From contig OY723290.1 of the NCBI GenBank assembly GCA_963210315.1, forward strand, positions 1,860,001-1,924,000: DNA of 64,000 bases, read 5' to 3'. Source of the DNA: Rhynchopus euleeides (lineage: Eukaryota > Euglenozoa > Diplonemea > Diplonemida > Diplonemidae). Under the pieces are notes generated by a model. The model ran no database searches. It was not told the DNA's origin and worked only from the letters and a program-made list of their open reading frames with translations. Of the stretch, positions 29,178 to 39,014 are shown piece after piece. The translations under genes were made by a program, and so were the position numbers. Position 1 is the first letter of the stretch. Every line of letters begins with the position of its first letter.

Positions 29178-29441
29178 GGGGGGTCTGGGGGGCGGAGCCC
29201 CCCAGCCGCCGGAGGCCACGGTAGTGAGTATCTGTTCCTTGCGCCGTAGTGGGAGCGCGTGGGAGTTGCGGACGTACAGATTGTTGGCTGCGTCCTCCTG
29301 AGGCTACTGAGAGTGGTCTGGGTCCCATTCGCTGATGTGAACCCAAAGGACTTGGCTACAAGACAGGCACACGCTCCAGCCTAGTGGTACAGGGGGGTCT
29401 GGGGGGCGGAGCCCCCCAGCCGCCGGAGGCCACGGTAGTGA
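29178..29441. repeat. dispersed repeat bounded by GC hairpins, copy 1
   Basis: Each end is a 50-bp block starting GGGGGGTCTGGGGGGCGGAG and ending GGCCACGGTAGTGA (29178-29228 and 29392-29441). The inner part of each is the hairpin GGGGGGCGGAGCCCCCC. The two direct copies enclose about 160 bp. The whole 264-bp arrangement recurs at 53927-54198 with a small insertion, in the same orientation. No open frame of note. Confidence 0.85.
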
Positions 29442-31175
29442 ACGCCTGGCTCTTGACTGGGGAACAACGCCGGGTTTTGGCTGGAACAACCGAAAAAGGG
29501 GCGGGTGTCCGGAGGATTCATCCTCATTCCCCACTAGAATACCACCTGCCCCCGAAAAACCTCACCCAGAAAACCTGTGGGGAAAAAATCCCACCTAAAA
29601 AACCCAAGGAGAAAAAAAAATTCCCTCCCTTTTAAAACCCAAAGAGAAAAAAAGTGCAATCCTGAATCGGGACTTGGACTCCACATTTAGCTTCATACTT
29701 GCCCGGCACCCCACAAACTGTTTCTTTGGGGCTTGTCACCCAGAGAATGTTGTTTTGCGGTCAGATGGGGGACCATGCTGTGTGACAAGTGTCGTTGAGG
29801 CGTGTGGTTCCGTCGCGCCATATGTCCTTGGGTCCATGCGCATGTCGTGGCTGTTGTAGTTGCCCAAGGCAGGCGCGTGTGCTTCCGTCTCAGGAAGGTG
29901 TTCTAATGGCCAGAACCCTGCACGCTGTTCATCCTCAGTGTGCAGGTCAACCCGAGAAACCCATTTGTTGTGTCACACACTGCCTCCAGTAGATGTTGAC
30001 TCTGGAGGCACCAACCTGGTGCATTCCCTTCGACATCCTGCTGCACGGGTGAAACATCACTGTGTAGAGTGCAGGCACCTGCACATGCAGGGCGCTGTAC
30101 AAACAGTTGCTTGCAGGATTTCTCTGATTTGTCACAACCCCACCCTCCCTCCCCTCCCACCCCATCCCACACCCCACTGTGCACGGCGTTGCAGTTGGGG
30201 TCCTGATGAGATTTCGGCTGGCTGGGTTGACGAGCCGAAATCAACTGGCCGGTCCGATTGGCGATTTGTAGAGTCGCCGTTCATGTCGGACTGGTTCAGT
30301 TACTAATCGGGCCCCTGACTCCACCCGTGTGATCACTTTCAACGACAGCATCGCCCCACCCACCTTGATCCCGTTGCCCCGTTTCGCATCCTCTTTCAAC
30401 GATCTGATCGTATTTGGGTGTTCTTCACCCGAACATGATATCTACCAAAACAAAGGCGCCGTCGGATCGCGACAAGGCCTCCCCTCCCCCACACCTTGCT
30501 CCGACGACACCAACCTTCACATCGAATGTCAACTATGTGTTTCACTTTTCTTCTGCTTCACTACCCCCCTCTCCGCCTTGCTGGGTGGCGGTGTTGGTTC
30601 TGCAAGGCACCTGCACCGGCCCCACTCACAGGGAAGACGGGGAGAAGTGTCAACGCATCACAACATGGCATGCCAGTGGTGCTGTCACTTCTTATCCTGG
30701 GCTGTTCCTGACCGCACACCCACCTCGGGGCATACAGTGCGGGGCGATTCGCCCGCAAGGTAGCCTCGGGGGGACGCGGATGCCACCGCCTGCCCCAGCT
30801 ATGTCGTCCGCAATGGTGTGGCACATGAAGCCGCATCCCCCCCCCCCCAGACCGATCGGCAGGAGCCAGCAGCCCCCAACACCCTTCTGCCTTGCTGGCC
30901 CGACTGAAACAATCTCGCAGGATCCCACCCCCATGCCCCCACCCCCTTCCGGAGACGCCTCCTTGCAGCCCCCCCCCCTCCCCCCTGTATCCACGTCTCC
31001 CTTGCCCCAATTCCCCTCCGCCAGAGTGAAGAGAGATAGATCATCGTCGTCCTTCCTTCCTCCCCCCCCCCCCTTCCTCCTCCTCCTCCCCCCTCACCAC
31101 CAACGCCCACGCACAGACACACCTGCATCTCTTCGCTTCATCTCGCTCTCTACCCCGCAACACTCACACTACACA
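29442..31175. other. region upstream of the serpin, no gene assigned
   Basis: A-rich purine stretch at 29560-29660 and multiple C runs from 30838 to 31075. The serpin frame stays open 254 codons upstream of its start, but that text is Pro/Ser/Thr-rich and unlike the family, so I treat it as untranslated. A CCTCCTCCTCC-rich stretch just precedes the gene. Confidence 0.5.
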
Positions 31176-32279
31176 ATGTCCGTCAGCGACTCCTATTCGA
31201 AGGTGACGGGTGCCCTGCTGGCGCACCTCCCCGGCAGCACGTTCATCTCCGGCTACTCTGTGGGCATTGCTCTGGGAATGATCGCCTGCGGTGCGACGGA
31301 GGGCTCCCCGCTACAGACGGAGCTGCTTGCGCTGTTCGGCAAGAAGTCCATTCCAGACCTGCAGACCCACCTGAAGGAGGTGCAGGGGTCGCTCCACAAG
31401 GGGCAGGGCGAGGGGCTGGAGTTCCTGCAGGGCAACTCCATCTGGGCGCGCGGCGCGGTGCTGGAGTCCTACATCGCGATGTTTAAGGATGTGTTTGCCA
31501 ACGGCACCGCCGCCCCGCTCACCACGAAGGAGCCGATCAACGAATTCATCGAGACCGCAACCAAGGGGCTCATCAAGGACATGCTGACGGAGGACCCGAA
31601 GGAGGAAGATCTGGCCATCCTGGTGAACACGGCATACTTCAAGGGGAGCTGGGCTGCCGCGTTCGACGTGAAGCACACCAACGACTCCCCCTTCCGTGGG
31701 GCGAACAAGGAGACAAACGTGCCGATGATGTTTAAGTCCTTCGAGCCCACCGACAAGGTGACCCTCGGCATGCAACTGCCGCTCGGTGATGTGAAGGCCG
31801 ACCTGCTGTCGCTGCCCTACAAGGGTGAGCGCTTCCACGGCGTGTTTGTGATGCCCTCCGACCCGAAGGACTACGACGGGCTGGTTGAGGAGCTGAAGGG
31901 GGGTGCAGGGTGGTCCACCCTGCGCGAGGCGTCGCATGCCCACATGAAGGTGGAGGCCTTCATCCCCCGCTTCAAGCTGGACTCCGGGCTGCTGGACATC
32001 CTTGCCCCTGTGATCGAAAAGGTGGGCATCACGTCGCTGTGCGCGCGTGGCACGCTCGCCAACGTCTGCGATGACCCCCGCCTCGCAGTGGCGCAGCTGC
32101 TGCACCGCGCTGTGGTGGATGTCAACGAGGAGGGCACCGAAGCGGCTGCGGCGACAGTCATCGGGATGCGCATGATGTGCATGCCGATGCAGTTCCGTGT
32201 GGACCGCCCCTTCCTCTTCGCGATCTACGACACGGAGACCAAGTTCCCTGTCTTTGCGGGGAAGGTTGCTGACCTGTAG
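31176..32279 (+). CDS. serpin, inhibitory type, probably intracellular
   Basis: The 367 residues match serpin length and motifs: NSIWARGAVLESYI, ILVNTAYFKGSWAAAFD (the breach-region NTAYFKG.W), FVMPSD, and the C-terminal RPFLFAIYD. The reactive-loop hinge EEGTEAAAATVIG has the small residues at P12-P9 needed for loop insertion, so it should inhibit by conformational trapping. Counting by register with the hinge and the RPF motif puts Met-Cys at P1-P1' and Arg at P3. Met at P1 would suit elastase-like enzymes, but Arg nearby leaves the target open. There is no signal peptide from the Met chosen, so a cytosolic role is likely. This start is chosen because family similarity begins within a few residues (SDSYSKVTGALLAHLPGSTF). 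Confidence 0.93.
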   Translation: MSVSDSYSKVTGALLAHLPGSTFISGYSVGIALGMIACGATEGSPLQTELLALFGKKSIPDLQTHLKEVQGSLHKGQGEGLEFLQGNSIWARGAVLESYIAMFKDVFANGTAAPLTTKEPINEFIETATKGLIKDMLTEDPKEEDLAILVNTAYFKGSWAAAFDVKHTNDSPFRGANKETNVPMMFKSFEPTDKVTLGMQLPLGDVKADLLSLPYKGERFHGVFVMPSDPKDYDGLVEELKGGAGWSTLREASHAHMKVEAFIPRFKLDSGLLDILAPVIEKVGITSLCARGTLANVCDDPRLAVAQLLHRAVVDVNEEGTEAAAATVIGMRMMCMPMQFRVDRPFLFAIYDTETKFPVFAGKVADL

Positions 32280-34053
32280 GTAGCCCTCGGCCTGGTGGGT
32301 GTGAGGGGGTGCGGTGATCCGTCTCGCAGCTCGCCCCTTGCGATTGACATTCATTTTCAAAAAGAAATGCCGTAAAAAAGCTTTTTGTGTGGGACGGCAC
32401 TGCCTAGTCGTTTTGCACGTCGGGCTGGTGGTCGTCGGTGCCAGAAAAAGGTGAGACTCGTGAGAGAGAGTTCAAAGGAAGTACCGCAGAAGCTTGGGAT
32501 GTGGAGGGGATTTTTTTGCCGGCAGTGTGTAGAACACCTGCAGCCTAACCCGGCATCTTCTCCCCACAGCCTTCGTGTGGCGCTTCTCCCCCTCCTCTCT
32601 GTGTGTTCAAAAATCCCAGACAAACAACCAACCGTGTCCGATCCGCACACACCCCGTCCCCACCCCCTCTCGCCAAAAGCCAACACCGTGTGACCAGAAA
32701 AATCGGTGTCCCCCTCCCCAGCTGGGGGGGGTGCCTAAATTCGTTGCTCGGCCCTACTACTGTTCCTCGATATTCCTCTCACCCCCGACCCCCCCCCGTC
32801 CACACCCATTCCCAACTACGTTCCGCGCCCTTCCATGTTGGGCGGAACCACGCCAGGTCGAATGACATCACCGTGTGGTCGACCCCACCATGGGTGGGCC
32901 GCCCATGTCAGACGAAGCCGGGCAAAGTTTCAGCTTTCCTCCCAAATCGTGTGTGGGGCGTGTTTCCGTATCGCCTTCATTTCCCCCCCCTGTTTCGCTT
33001 CAATTCCACCCGTTTTATCGTCGTCAGCGCGGTGGCAAGGGGACGCAGAGAGGAATGTGGCCTGCACAACGAGAGAGCCGTAGTTCCGCACCTCACCCGG
33101 GGTGGGGTGAATACGATTCCGCCCCACAGCTCCTCAACCGCACCTCTTCCCGCGACAGCGCTGTTTTTCTTCTTCTTCCCTTGCTAAAACAAGGGGGGCG
33201 ATAAGTCGGGCCTTGCTTGGTGGGCGTGCCTTCGCAAATCCATAGGGCGGGAGTATTTTGCTGCACAGTTCACATGTCAAAATCAACCGCCCTGCCTCGC
33301 ACAACGCCACGCAACAAAACCCTCCCCATCCCCCCCCCCCCATGGCTTTGTTTCGTTCTTTTCCCCCCCACACACGTGCAGACCCTACAGCCCTATCTCG
33401 TATTTCTCTTTTCTCTATTGATTTTTTTCGCCACACACACACACACAGCACACCCGTGTGTTTTGGGCAGGAAGAAATACCGGTTAAGACAACACCCAAT
33501 GGGGGGAATCCGCTTCCGAAATGCAGAGAAGTGAGCTGCCTATCAATAAAGGCTGCAACCTGACACCACTTTGGCTACACAGAGCGAAGCCCTCTCAATG
33601 GGAGGGCCTTTGTCTCTGTGTGCCAAGCCCTGACATGGTTGTCTCCCTCTTCTGAGAGGCGAGCTTCGCCGTTTCTGCATCTCCGAGCGAAGGAACCCGA
33701 ATATATGATAGCTATTCAGCGTGCCCTGCACGCTGCCCCTCTCGCAAGAGGAATTGGGACAACCACATCTACCACCTCACCGACCTCCCAGTGGGAAGCG
33801 CGGAGGCGGCAGTGGGGGTGGGGGGGGAGGAAGGCAGCTGGCACTCGCGTGCACACCAACCTCTCTGCTGGGTGTGTCCTGCAAAAGGTGGCACGCGCTG
33901 GCGTTTTTCCTCCCCCCCCCCCCCTCTCTCTCTCTCTCTCATCCCCACGCTTTCCACATATCCACTCCCCCAGCCCCACTCTACAGATTCTCTACTTTTT
34001 GCGTGGCTCAGGCTCTGCCCCCTCCCCGTCTTTTTTTTCAGTTCTATTTTTTA
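32280..34053. other. intergenic, no gene recognised
   Basis: Several C runs, a CT-dinucleotide run near 33922-33938 and CA repeats near 33433-33448. No frame shows a known domain. A CACAGAGCGAAG motif at about 33578 recalls 2864 and 2958. Confidence 0.45.
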
Positions 34054-34156
34054 CACGGTGCACTCCCACACGTCAGGGTGCACCTTTTTGGGATATCGGA
34101 ATATCGGGGGTCTGGCGAGGTCCGACCCCCGCTCCAGGGGGTGGGAGTCCACCGTG
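34054..34156. mobile_element. miniature CACGGTGG-type element, 103 bp
   Basis: CACGGTGCACTCCCAC starts at 34054 and GTGGGAGTCCACCGTG ends at 34156. These are inverted copies with one mismatch, and TA lies immediately outside each end. The interior is about 70 bp with no coding capacity. The termini place it with the elements at 7332, 20496 and 35256. Confidence 0.7.
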
Positions 34157-34596
34157 TACTCTCTATCGGGCGGGGGAGGGGAGAGCCTTTCACCCCGGAG
34201 GTGCAGAAAGGCGGCACCTCCGGATATTTTTTTGATTTGATTCTCTACTTTCATATCTCACACATCGCGGCAAAAAAAAAAGATGAAAAATTTTTGGTGC
34301 CCCTGATTTACCCCTTTTTCACTACGCACAAACTACGCAATCTGGGGGGGGGGTCTCGCTTTTTGGTCCCCCCCCAGTTTTTTTTGGTCCCCCTTTCTGT
34401 GTGGCTACTGAGACAGGACTGGAGGCACTGCGCTGACCGAGCAAAAAATTATTGCCAGAACTCACTATACACCGTACGAAAGAACGCACGACATGTGGGG
34501 CGGGACTCCAGAAACACCTGGGCAAGGTTGCCCCATGCCCAGAAACACCTGAGAAGGAAGTGAGTTCCAGGAGCCGCGTAGAACACCCTCGAGATT

Positions 34597-34914
34597 GTGA
34601 ATGATGATACGATCACAGCCTTCAGGGCGATGCGAGGTGCCACCCTGAAGGTGGCCCTTGACATCAAGGAGAGCGTCGGCCGAGGGGTCGACGAAAAGCT
34701 GAAGAAGGCGCTACTGGCACTGGATCCCGCGGGGTATACGGAGGTCACCGCCACACAGGCAACCTCCGCTGACAACGTCCAGGAGACGTTATCCGAGGGG
34801 ATCACAACGGCACTAGAGATCTGTGTCACGGGATCCAGGCGCCCACTCTCCCTCGACGGTCTGGGGATTGTTGTTGGGTATGGTGTCGTTTCCTGCAGCT
34901 GCAAAAAAGCGTAG
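34597..34914 (+). CDS. short hypothetical ORF, possibly a gene fragment
   Basis: This 105-residue frame starts MNDDTITAFRAMRGATLKVA and has ordinary, helix-compatible composition through about residue 85, then a Cys-containing end. The text before it in another frame (LPELTIHRTKERTTCGAGLQ) is also coding-like, so a longer, frame-broken gene is possible. No family recognised. Confidence 0.3.
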   Translation: MNDDTITAFRAMRGATLKVALDIKESVGRGVDEKLKKALLALDPAGYTEVTATQATSADNVQETLSEGITTALEICVTGSRRPLSLDGLGIVVGYGVVSCSCKKA

Positions 34915-34934
34915 CAACTGTGCTTCCTTCTTCC

Positions 34935-35032
34935 TTAATGATGCGTTGACGCTTCCACCCGGAGGAGCTGAAGCAGGCACCGCTTAATGATGCGTTGATG
35001 CTTCCACCCGACGAGCTGAAGCAGGCACCGCG
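34935..35032 (+). repeat. 49-bp tandem duplication
   Basis: A unit starting TTAATGATGCGTTGA and ending GAAGCAGGCACCGC occurs at 34935-34983 and 34984-35032, with a few substitutions and one indel. The second copy opens the 65-codon frame at 34995. Confidence 0.85.
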
Positions 35033-35192
35033 CCAAAGGGCACCCCCAAAGAGACCTGCAAAGACTGCGTCGAAACCCGCACCGAAGGCTGCCAGCGCTG
35101 CAGCACCTGAAGAACCTGCAGCACCTGAAGCGCCTGCACCCTCACTGACCCCGGAACAGCAAGAACTCCTTGAGTTTGGGGTCCCGGCATAG
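34995..35192 (+). CDS. short Ala/Pro/Lys-rich hypothetical ORF
   Basis: This 65-residue frame has a basic first half (APPKRPAKTASKPAPKAASA) and an acidic, Ala/Pro-rich second half ending LLEFGVPA. It resembles a low-complexity tail of a larger protein, perhaps the one fragmented upstream. Independent expression is unsupported. Confidence 0.2.
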   Translation: MMLPPDELKQAPRQRAPPKRPAKTASKPAPKAASAAAPEEPAAPEAPAPSLTPEQQELLEFGVPA

Positions 35193-35255
35193 AGACAGAG
35201 AATGGCTGAGTAAATCAAAAAATGAGACCCCCCCCCCCCCTTTTCACTACGCACA

Positions 35256-36188
35256 CACGGTGGGATCTTGTAAATTTTACATGTATAACTACAAGTATAT
35301 ACATGTATTATACATGTATAATACTTGCATGTCAACTATTATACATGTATAATACATGTATATGCCTGAAATATACCGTATACGTAAATATTATGGAACG
35401 TAAATATTATGGAACGGGCCCATTTTTGCCCGGTCCGTTCCATAATATTTACGTTCCATAATATTTACAGGGCCAGTTGGGGACTCGGTGGTGAGGGTGG
35501 CTTGCCTCAGGAATCGCGCGAAAAGTGCACGAGTAGGTCCCGTCAGGGACTCTGTATGCTGTCCGATCACCTGGCCCAAGTCCCCGAGTCGCAGAAAGCC
35601 CTGTAAATATTATGGAACGAAAAAAATCTGGAACGCCAACCCACCAGCGTTCCAAAATATTTACGTTCCATAATATTTACGTTCCAAAATATTTACGTAT
35701 ACGGTACATGTAAAATACATGTATATCAAGTAAAAATACAAGTATAATACTTGCATGTCAACTATTATACATGTATTTTTACTTGATATACATGTATTTT
35801 ACATGTATATTTCAGGCATTTACATGTATTTTACATGTATAATACTTGTCATGCAAGTATTATACATGTAAAATACATGTAAATACTTGCATGACAAGTA
35901 AAATACATGTATAATACTTGCATGACAAGTATTATACATGTAAAATACATGTAAATGCCTGAAATATACATGTAAAATACATGTATATCAAGTAAAAATA
36001 CATGTATAATAGTTGACATGCAAGTATTATACTTGTATTTTTACTTGATATACATGTATTTTACATGTATATTTCAGGCATATACATGTATTATACATGT
36101 ATAATAGTTGACATGCAAGTATTATACATGTATAATACATGTATTATACTTGTAGTTATACATGTAAAATTTACAAGATCCCACCGTG
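35256..36188. mobile_element. CACGGTGG-ended element made of TACATGTA palindromes, 933 bp
   Basis: Ends CACGGTGGGATCTTGTAAAT and its inverted complement lie at 35256 and 36188, flanked by CA on both sides. The body is a dense series of TACATGTAT, AAGTATTATACATG and TGCATGTCAAC units arranged so that long stretches are self-complementary. An inner block (about 35388-35700) is a nested inverted structure of repeated TTATGGAACG / CGTTCCATAA units around a GC-normal core of about 135 bp. The core is bounded by CAGGGC and GCCCTG. No ORF of note. A related uninterrupted site at 34317-34347 supports the insertion boundaries. Confidence 0.85.
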
Positions 36189-36954
36189 CAAACTACGCAA
36201 TATGGGGTCGTCAGGGGCACCAAAAATTTGAAAAAAAATATATACACAACGTCGGGGCGAGGTTCGATGGGCTCAGGCAATACAGACCATCCATATTTTT
36301 TCCCCCAGCTTTTTCTAAAAGAAAGTTTCTTTTTCCCAGACCCCCCCCCTCTCCCTTTCTGGATGCTGGGATGGAACAAAAAACAGAGGGGGTTGCTGCC
36401 CCATGCGTGTGAGCGAGTGCCGTTGTGTGTTGCTTTATTGAAACCGGGTGAGCGATAAACGGGGCATTTCCCCCCCCCCCCCCGGCATGTGTATCCCCCC
36501 CTCTGGGATCTGGGGACCACACCCGGGCAATACAATACCATTATCGAAGGAGGATGTGGGGGGTTTGTGAAGAGTGCCACTCACTGCGCCAAGGGGTTGC
36601 GTTGCCCATCTCCTGCTTCTCTTTGCCTTTCTGGGACGAATCGTCACAGCTTCAGGGAGATGCAAGGAGGCGGGCGTAACACACCTCTCTGGCAGCACGC
36701 CAACGAACAGGCAAGGCAAGAAAGGGTTACTGCAGGAGAAGAAGCTGGCAGGCCGCCTCCCAACCCCCCACCCCATGTTGCGTCTCTCGCTCTGCCCCTC
36801 CTGTTGTGTTGTGAGCAGGGGGTGCACAGAGCGTGCATCCCCAGCTGGCCAAAGGGATATGCCACGCCACACACCACGCAGGGGCTACACAGCGGGGCGT
36901 TTACCCTCTCTGCCAGCACACAAGTGCACTCCCTACTCCCCCCTTTGGTTAACG
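36189..36954. other. region upstream of CRIPT
   Basis: The first 40 bp are an arm of the enclosing repeat noted at 34.3 kb. A C16 run lies near 36469-36484. The CRIPT frame is open far upstream, but that text has no family match. Confidence 0.45.
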
Positions 36955-37278
36955 ATGCCTTGCGACGACTGCAACGCGAAGCGGCGGGGTGTTATTGTCG
37001 GGGACAAGTGGAAGGATGGCGCGAAGAACACCGTTGGGAGCGGCGGGGTTCGGGTGGGTAAGACGAACATGGCCCTGAAGGATTCGAAGGCCGAGAGGTT
37101 CTCGCCGTACAGCAAGCCGCGGATGGAGTGCAAGGGGTGCAAGAAGAAGCTGATGTCTGAGGCAAAGTACTGCGTCGACTGCGCCAGCAAGAAGGGGAAG
37201 TGCGCTCTCTGCGGCAAGAAGATTATGGACGTGACAGGGAGGGGCGAGGTCGCTGCAGGCTACAACAAGCGTGCCTGA
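36955..37278 (+). CDS. CRIPT: CRIPT family protein (cysteine-rich PDZ-binding protein homologue)
   Basis: The 107 residues match CRIPT in length and in every hallmark: CDDC at 3-6, DKWKDGAKNT at about 17-26, SGG at 29-31, CKGC at 59-62, CVDCASKKGKCALCGKKI at about 73-90. The paired CxxC motifs should bind zinc. CRIPT is conserved across eukaryotes. In animals it was first found as a PSD-95 partner, and later work links it to the (minor) spliceosome. The C-terminus here (GYNKRA) lacks the animal PDZ-binding end, so a nuclear/RNA role is more likely. The start is the Met directly before the first CxxC. Confidence 0.93.
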   Translation: MPCDDCNAKRRGVIVGDKWKDGAKNTVGSGGVRVGKTNMALKDSKAERFSPYSKPRMECKGCKKKLMSEAKYCVDCASKKGKCALCGKKIMDVTGRGEVAAGYNKRA

Positions 37279-39014
37279 GGTGGGGTGATAAACAGCGCTT
37301 CTGGGGGCGGTCGCATTGTTGTGTATCGCTGCCCTGGTTGCCTGATGCAGTCAGGCCGGTCCTGTCGATACGCAGAGCCTGTCCCATGTGGGGATGGGCA
37401 GGGGGTGGATGTCGGCGTGCGTCGACGAAGGTTATATCTACCTTCTCCCGTCAAATCCACGTGGTGTTGTGTCTTCATACTAGCCGTGCTGCAAGTTGTC
37501 AAGAAGTGTGTGCAAACCATACGCCTGTCGCCGAAGTAGGAAGGGGGTTGTGTGCATCTGCCAACTCTCGCGTTTCGCCCAGACTGGAGGTCGTCGCATC
37601 TCTGTCGATTGTCAGCAGTAAACGAGATCAATCTATACTTTTCAATAGAAACGACCCCGATCGCCAAAGCTGAGAGTGGTGATCTGCTTCTCCAGTCATG
37701 GCAAGATTTAAAAAAAACTGCGCTTGCTCCCAGAGCTATTCCTAACTAGGGGTCCGGATTCCATGATTTTGAATTTCAGATTTTTCCTCTGTCTGGCGCG
37801 TTTTTTTTGCACTCTGTTTAGCGCGTTTTTTTTTTGCACTGCAGGAAAAAAAAATTCTGGTGAGGATTCACCGGAGTGGAGGGTGCTGAGGGGCTGAGCG
37901 GCTGGGGGGATGCTGCCTGTGAGGGAGAAGATGCACCAAGCAAAGACACACGGCCCCGGAGGGGCCGTGTGTCTGTGTTCAGTGGTGCATTCCTCCGCAC
38001 CTCAGTGCACTCTCCGACCTGCATGTCTACGAGGGTCTGAGCCCACATGGCAACCCCGAGTAAGGGGTGCAAACAGACACCCCATGGCCAAAATGACCCC
38101 ACCGCGATCCGCACAGATCCCAAATATTCAGAGGAACAGGGTTTTGAAAAACCTGTAAGTGGGGTCCCGCTGGGTGGGTGGTGTGGGTGGGCTGATTTCT
38201 GGCCTCCCAGTCACATCCTCCCTTCAGAAGTCCCTGAACCAGACCCACATTTCATGGGTGAAACTTGGCACACCACCAAAATGACCCCACTACGATCCGC
38301 ACGGAGCTCAAATAATGCAATAACGCCAGTCATGTGCGGCGATGCGATCAGTTTTGAGCCCCCCAAACAGGTGCCTCAGTAGCGCGTTTTTTTTGTATCC
38401 GATTTCGGTCACCAGCCCCCCGGACCCCCAGATTTAGGAAAAGCCCTGCTTGCTCCCCATCACATCAAGCATCACAAATACCCCCGCTGCTATCTCTCTC
38501 TCTCTCTCCTATTCGCGAATCATTGCCAAAGAGAACTTGCTGTTTTGTGTGTCACAACAACCACACCCCACTGCATGCGCAGGGGGTGTCGGGGAGCTAC
38601 ACGCGGAGGCTGGGCATCCGCTCGTGCTGACCCGTCCTCACGCAACGACCACCGACAAAACAATGCCTTTCTCTCTCTCTCTCTCTCCACCTAGCTTCCA
38701 ATCCCACTGCAGCCCCCCAAAAAAACCAGTTGCAGTTCAGTGAGTTTGCAGAACGAACTCCCCACCCAACCCCCCTCCACCTGGAGGGAGACGAACGAAT
38801 ATCGCAAGACGGCAGCACCCCACCCCGCCACCCCTCCCCACACCCCCCGCCTTGAGAACGCCCAAGGGACACAGGATGCCGCCAACCTGGCCTGCACCGC
38901 CCCGGTGACGCGCTACGGGAGAGGAAGGGGTGGTTTGATAAAATGCCTCGTTCCATCTCCCTCTGTGACATCTCACTCCCACCCACATCCCCACCCCCAA
39001 GGTGACGACGCACG
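37279..39014. other. intergenic, no gene
   Basis: Contains two related segments with AAAATGACCCCAC...CGATCCGCAC (38092-38117 and 38278-38303) that also occur inverted near 53620 and 54435. There are CT-dinucleotide runs at about 38490-38508 and 38668-38686, upstream of the METTL9-like gene. T8-T9 runs with GCGCG precede them near 37800 and 38385. Confidence 0.5.

Larger units (their letters stand above)
34157..35255. other. transposon-like segment with short coding-like frames
   Basis: The stretch TTTTTGGTGCCCCTGA (34290-34305) recurs inverted at about 36212-36227, so this may be one arm of an element that encloses the palindrome element at 35256. Coding-like plus-strand frames lie inside (see next entries), along with T and C runs. 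TTTTCACTACGCACAAACTA (34317-34336) is the uninterrupted counterpart of the target split by the 35256 element. Confidence 0.45.

Noticed and set aside
30414..31175. 254-codon N-terminal extension of the serpin
   Set aside because: Pro/Ser/Thr-rich with CCC runs and no family similarity. The serpin fold is complete from the Met at 31176.
36574..36954. 127-codon N-terminal extension of CRIPT
   Set aside because: CRIPT proteins start at the first CxxC motif and are about 100 residues long. The extension has no conserved features.
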